In this document: positions 63,932 through 64,000 of the stretch, in pieces
Position numbering within the stretch: position 1 is the stretch's first letter
Layout of the letters: the number at the start of each line of letters is the position of its first letter
NCBI RefSeq assembly: GCF_000316115.1
Contig: NZ_JH993797.1
Span: forward strand, 1,970,486 to 2,034,485
Origin: Leptolyngbya sp. PCC 7375
Lineage (GTDB): Bacteria; Cyanobacteriota; Cyanobacteriia; Phormidesmidales; Phormidesmidaceae
DNA: 64,000 nucleotides
Reading direction: 5' to 3'
Notes under the pieces: generated by a model
Told to the model about the DNA's origin: nothing
Database searches by the model: none
What the model saw: the letters and a program-made list of their open reading frames with translations, nothing else
Made by a program: the position numbers and the translations under genes

Positions 63932-64000
63932 CTACACATTAACTACCCGTAGAGGTCTATCTGCATCGAGATTCTTGGCAGCTTTCTTGGATAGACCGCG
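63932..64000 (-). CDS. C-terminal end of an unidentified gene (5' part outside window)
   Basis: On the minus strand the frame from the window edge reads GLSKKAAKNLDADRPLRVVN, then V and a TAG stop at 63932. The lysine-rich, charged end looks like a genuine protein terminus, but 22 residues are too few to name a family. It is included because an open frame runs to the edge. Confidence 0.35.
   Translation of the reverse strand, partial: RGLSKKAAKNLDADRPLRVVNV

Overview
The window is cyanobacterial chromosome. Evidence is the vitamin K1 (phylloquinone) genes menA-menC-menE with a DHNA-CoA thioesterase, ycf46, DUF1822 and DUF1823 genes, a PEP-CTERM protein, many HIP1 octamers (GCGATCGC), heptanucleotide STRR-type repeats and dispersed palindromes with a GTTGCATGCAAC core. 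A filamentous Leptolyngbya-like organism is plausible, but that is inference. No rRNA, tRNA or CRISPR array was seen.

Layout. 1-1.2 kb: a sigma-like gene followed by a DUF1822 gene that is cut by the window edge. 1.5-9.9 kb: a signalling block on the minus strand with two paralogous hybrid histidine kinases (all-helical sensor, PAS, kinase, two receivers) and a two-receiver response regulator that carries a degenerate protein-kinase domain. 10.4-12.1 kb: a short-form DAHP synthase gene (aroF) behind a 340-base leader, then ridA. 12.2-20.5 kb: a HugZ-like flavoprotein, a TetR regulator, phosphofructokinase, a PEP-CTERM protein, an ABC ATPase, gyrA and a small receiver protein. 20.6-32.3 kb: a TPR protein, a 1794-residue TamB-like protein, gamma-glutamyltransferase, an OmpR-type regulator, malQ and a NUDIX hydrolase. 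32.2-37.5 kb: a repeat-rich accessory stretch with a second, translationally coupled sigma-like/DUF1822 pair, a membrane-anchored cold-shock protein, a SUMF1-like lipoprotein, a mazF remnant and a small lipoprotein. 37.6-50 kb: recJ, an AI-2E-type transporter, a complete IS630 element, ycf46, a triplicated 42-bp repeat, small membrane and secreted proteins, upp, a CheY-like protein and a DUF790 nuclease. 50-64 kb: mutS2, the phylloquinone genes, an M23 peptidase, birA, small enzymes, an ABC exporter and the last codons of an unidentified gene.

Most striking: the aroF leader encodes two successive aromatic-rich leader peptides, MRHPFFYFWFSPVHRP and MTVSYSWQFTFYFFTPPPGR. Each is followed by an intrinsic terminator, and each has a competing pairing that starts inside the leader-peptide codons. 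The architecture is promoter - leader 1 - terminator 1 - leader 2 - terminator 2 - aroF, a tandem ribosome-mediated attenuator responding to Phe/Tyr/Trp charging. The DAHP synthase it precedes lacks the N-terminal ferredoxin-like domain used for feedback inhibition in longer relatives, so control of shikimate entry may have moved to transcription. Secondary points of interest are the two sigma-like/DUF1822 modules, the receiver-pseudokinase fusion, the mazF fossil and a 107-bp antisense overlap between menE and the thioesterase gene.
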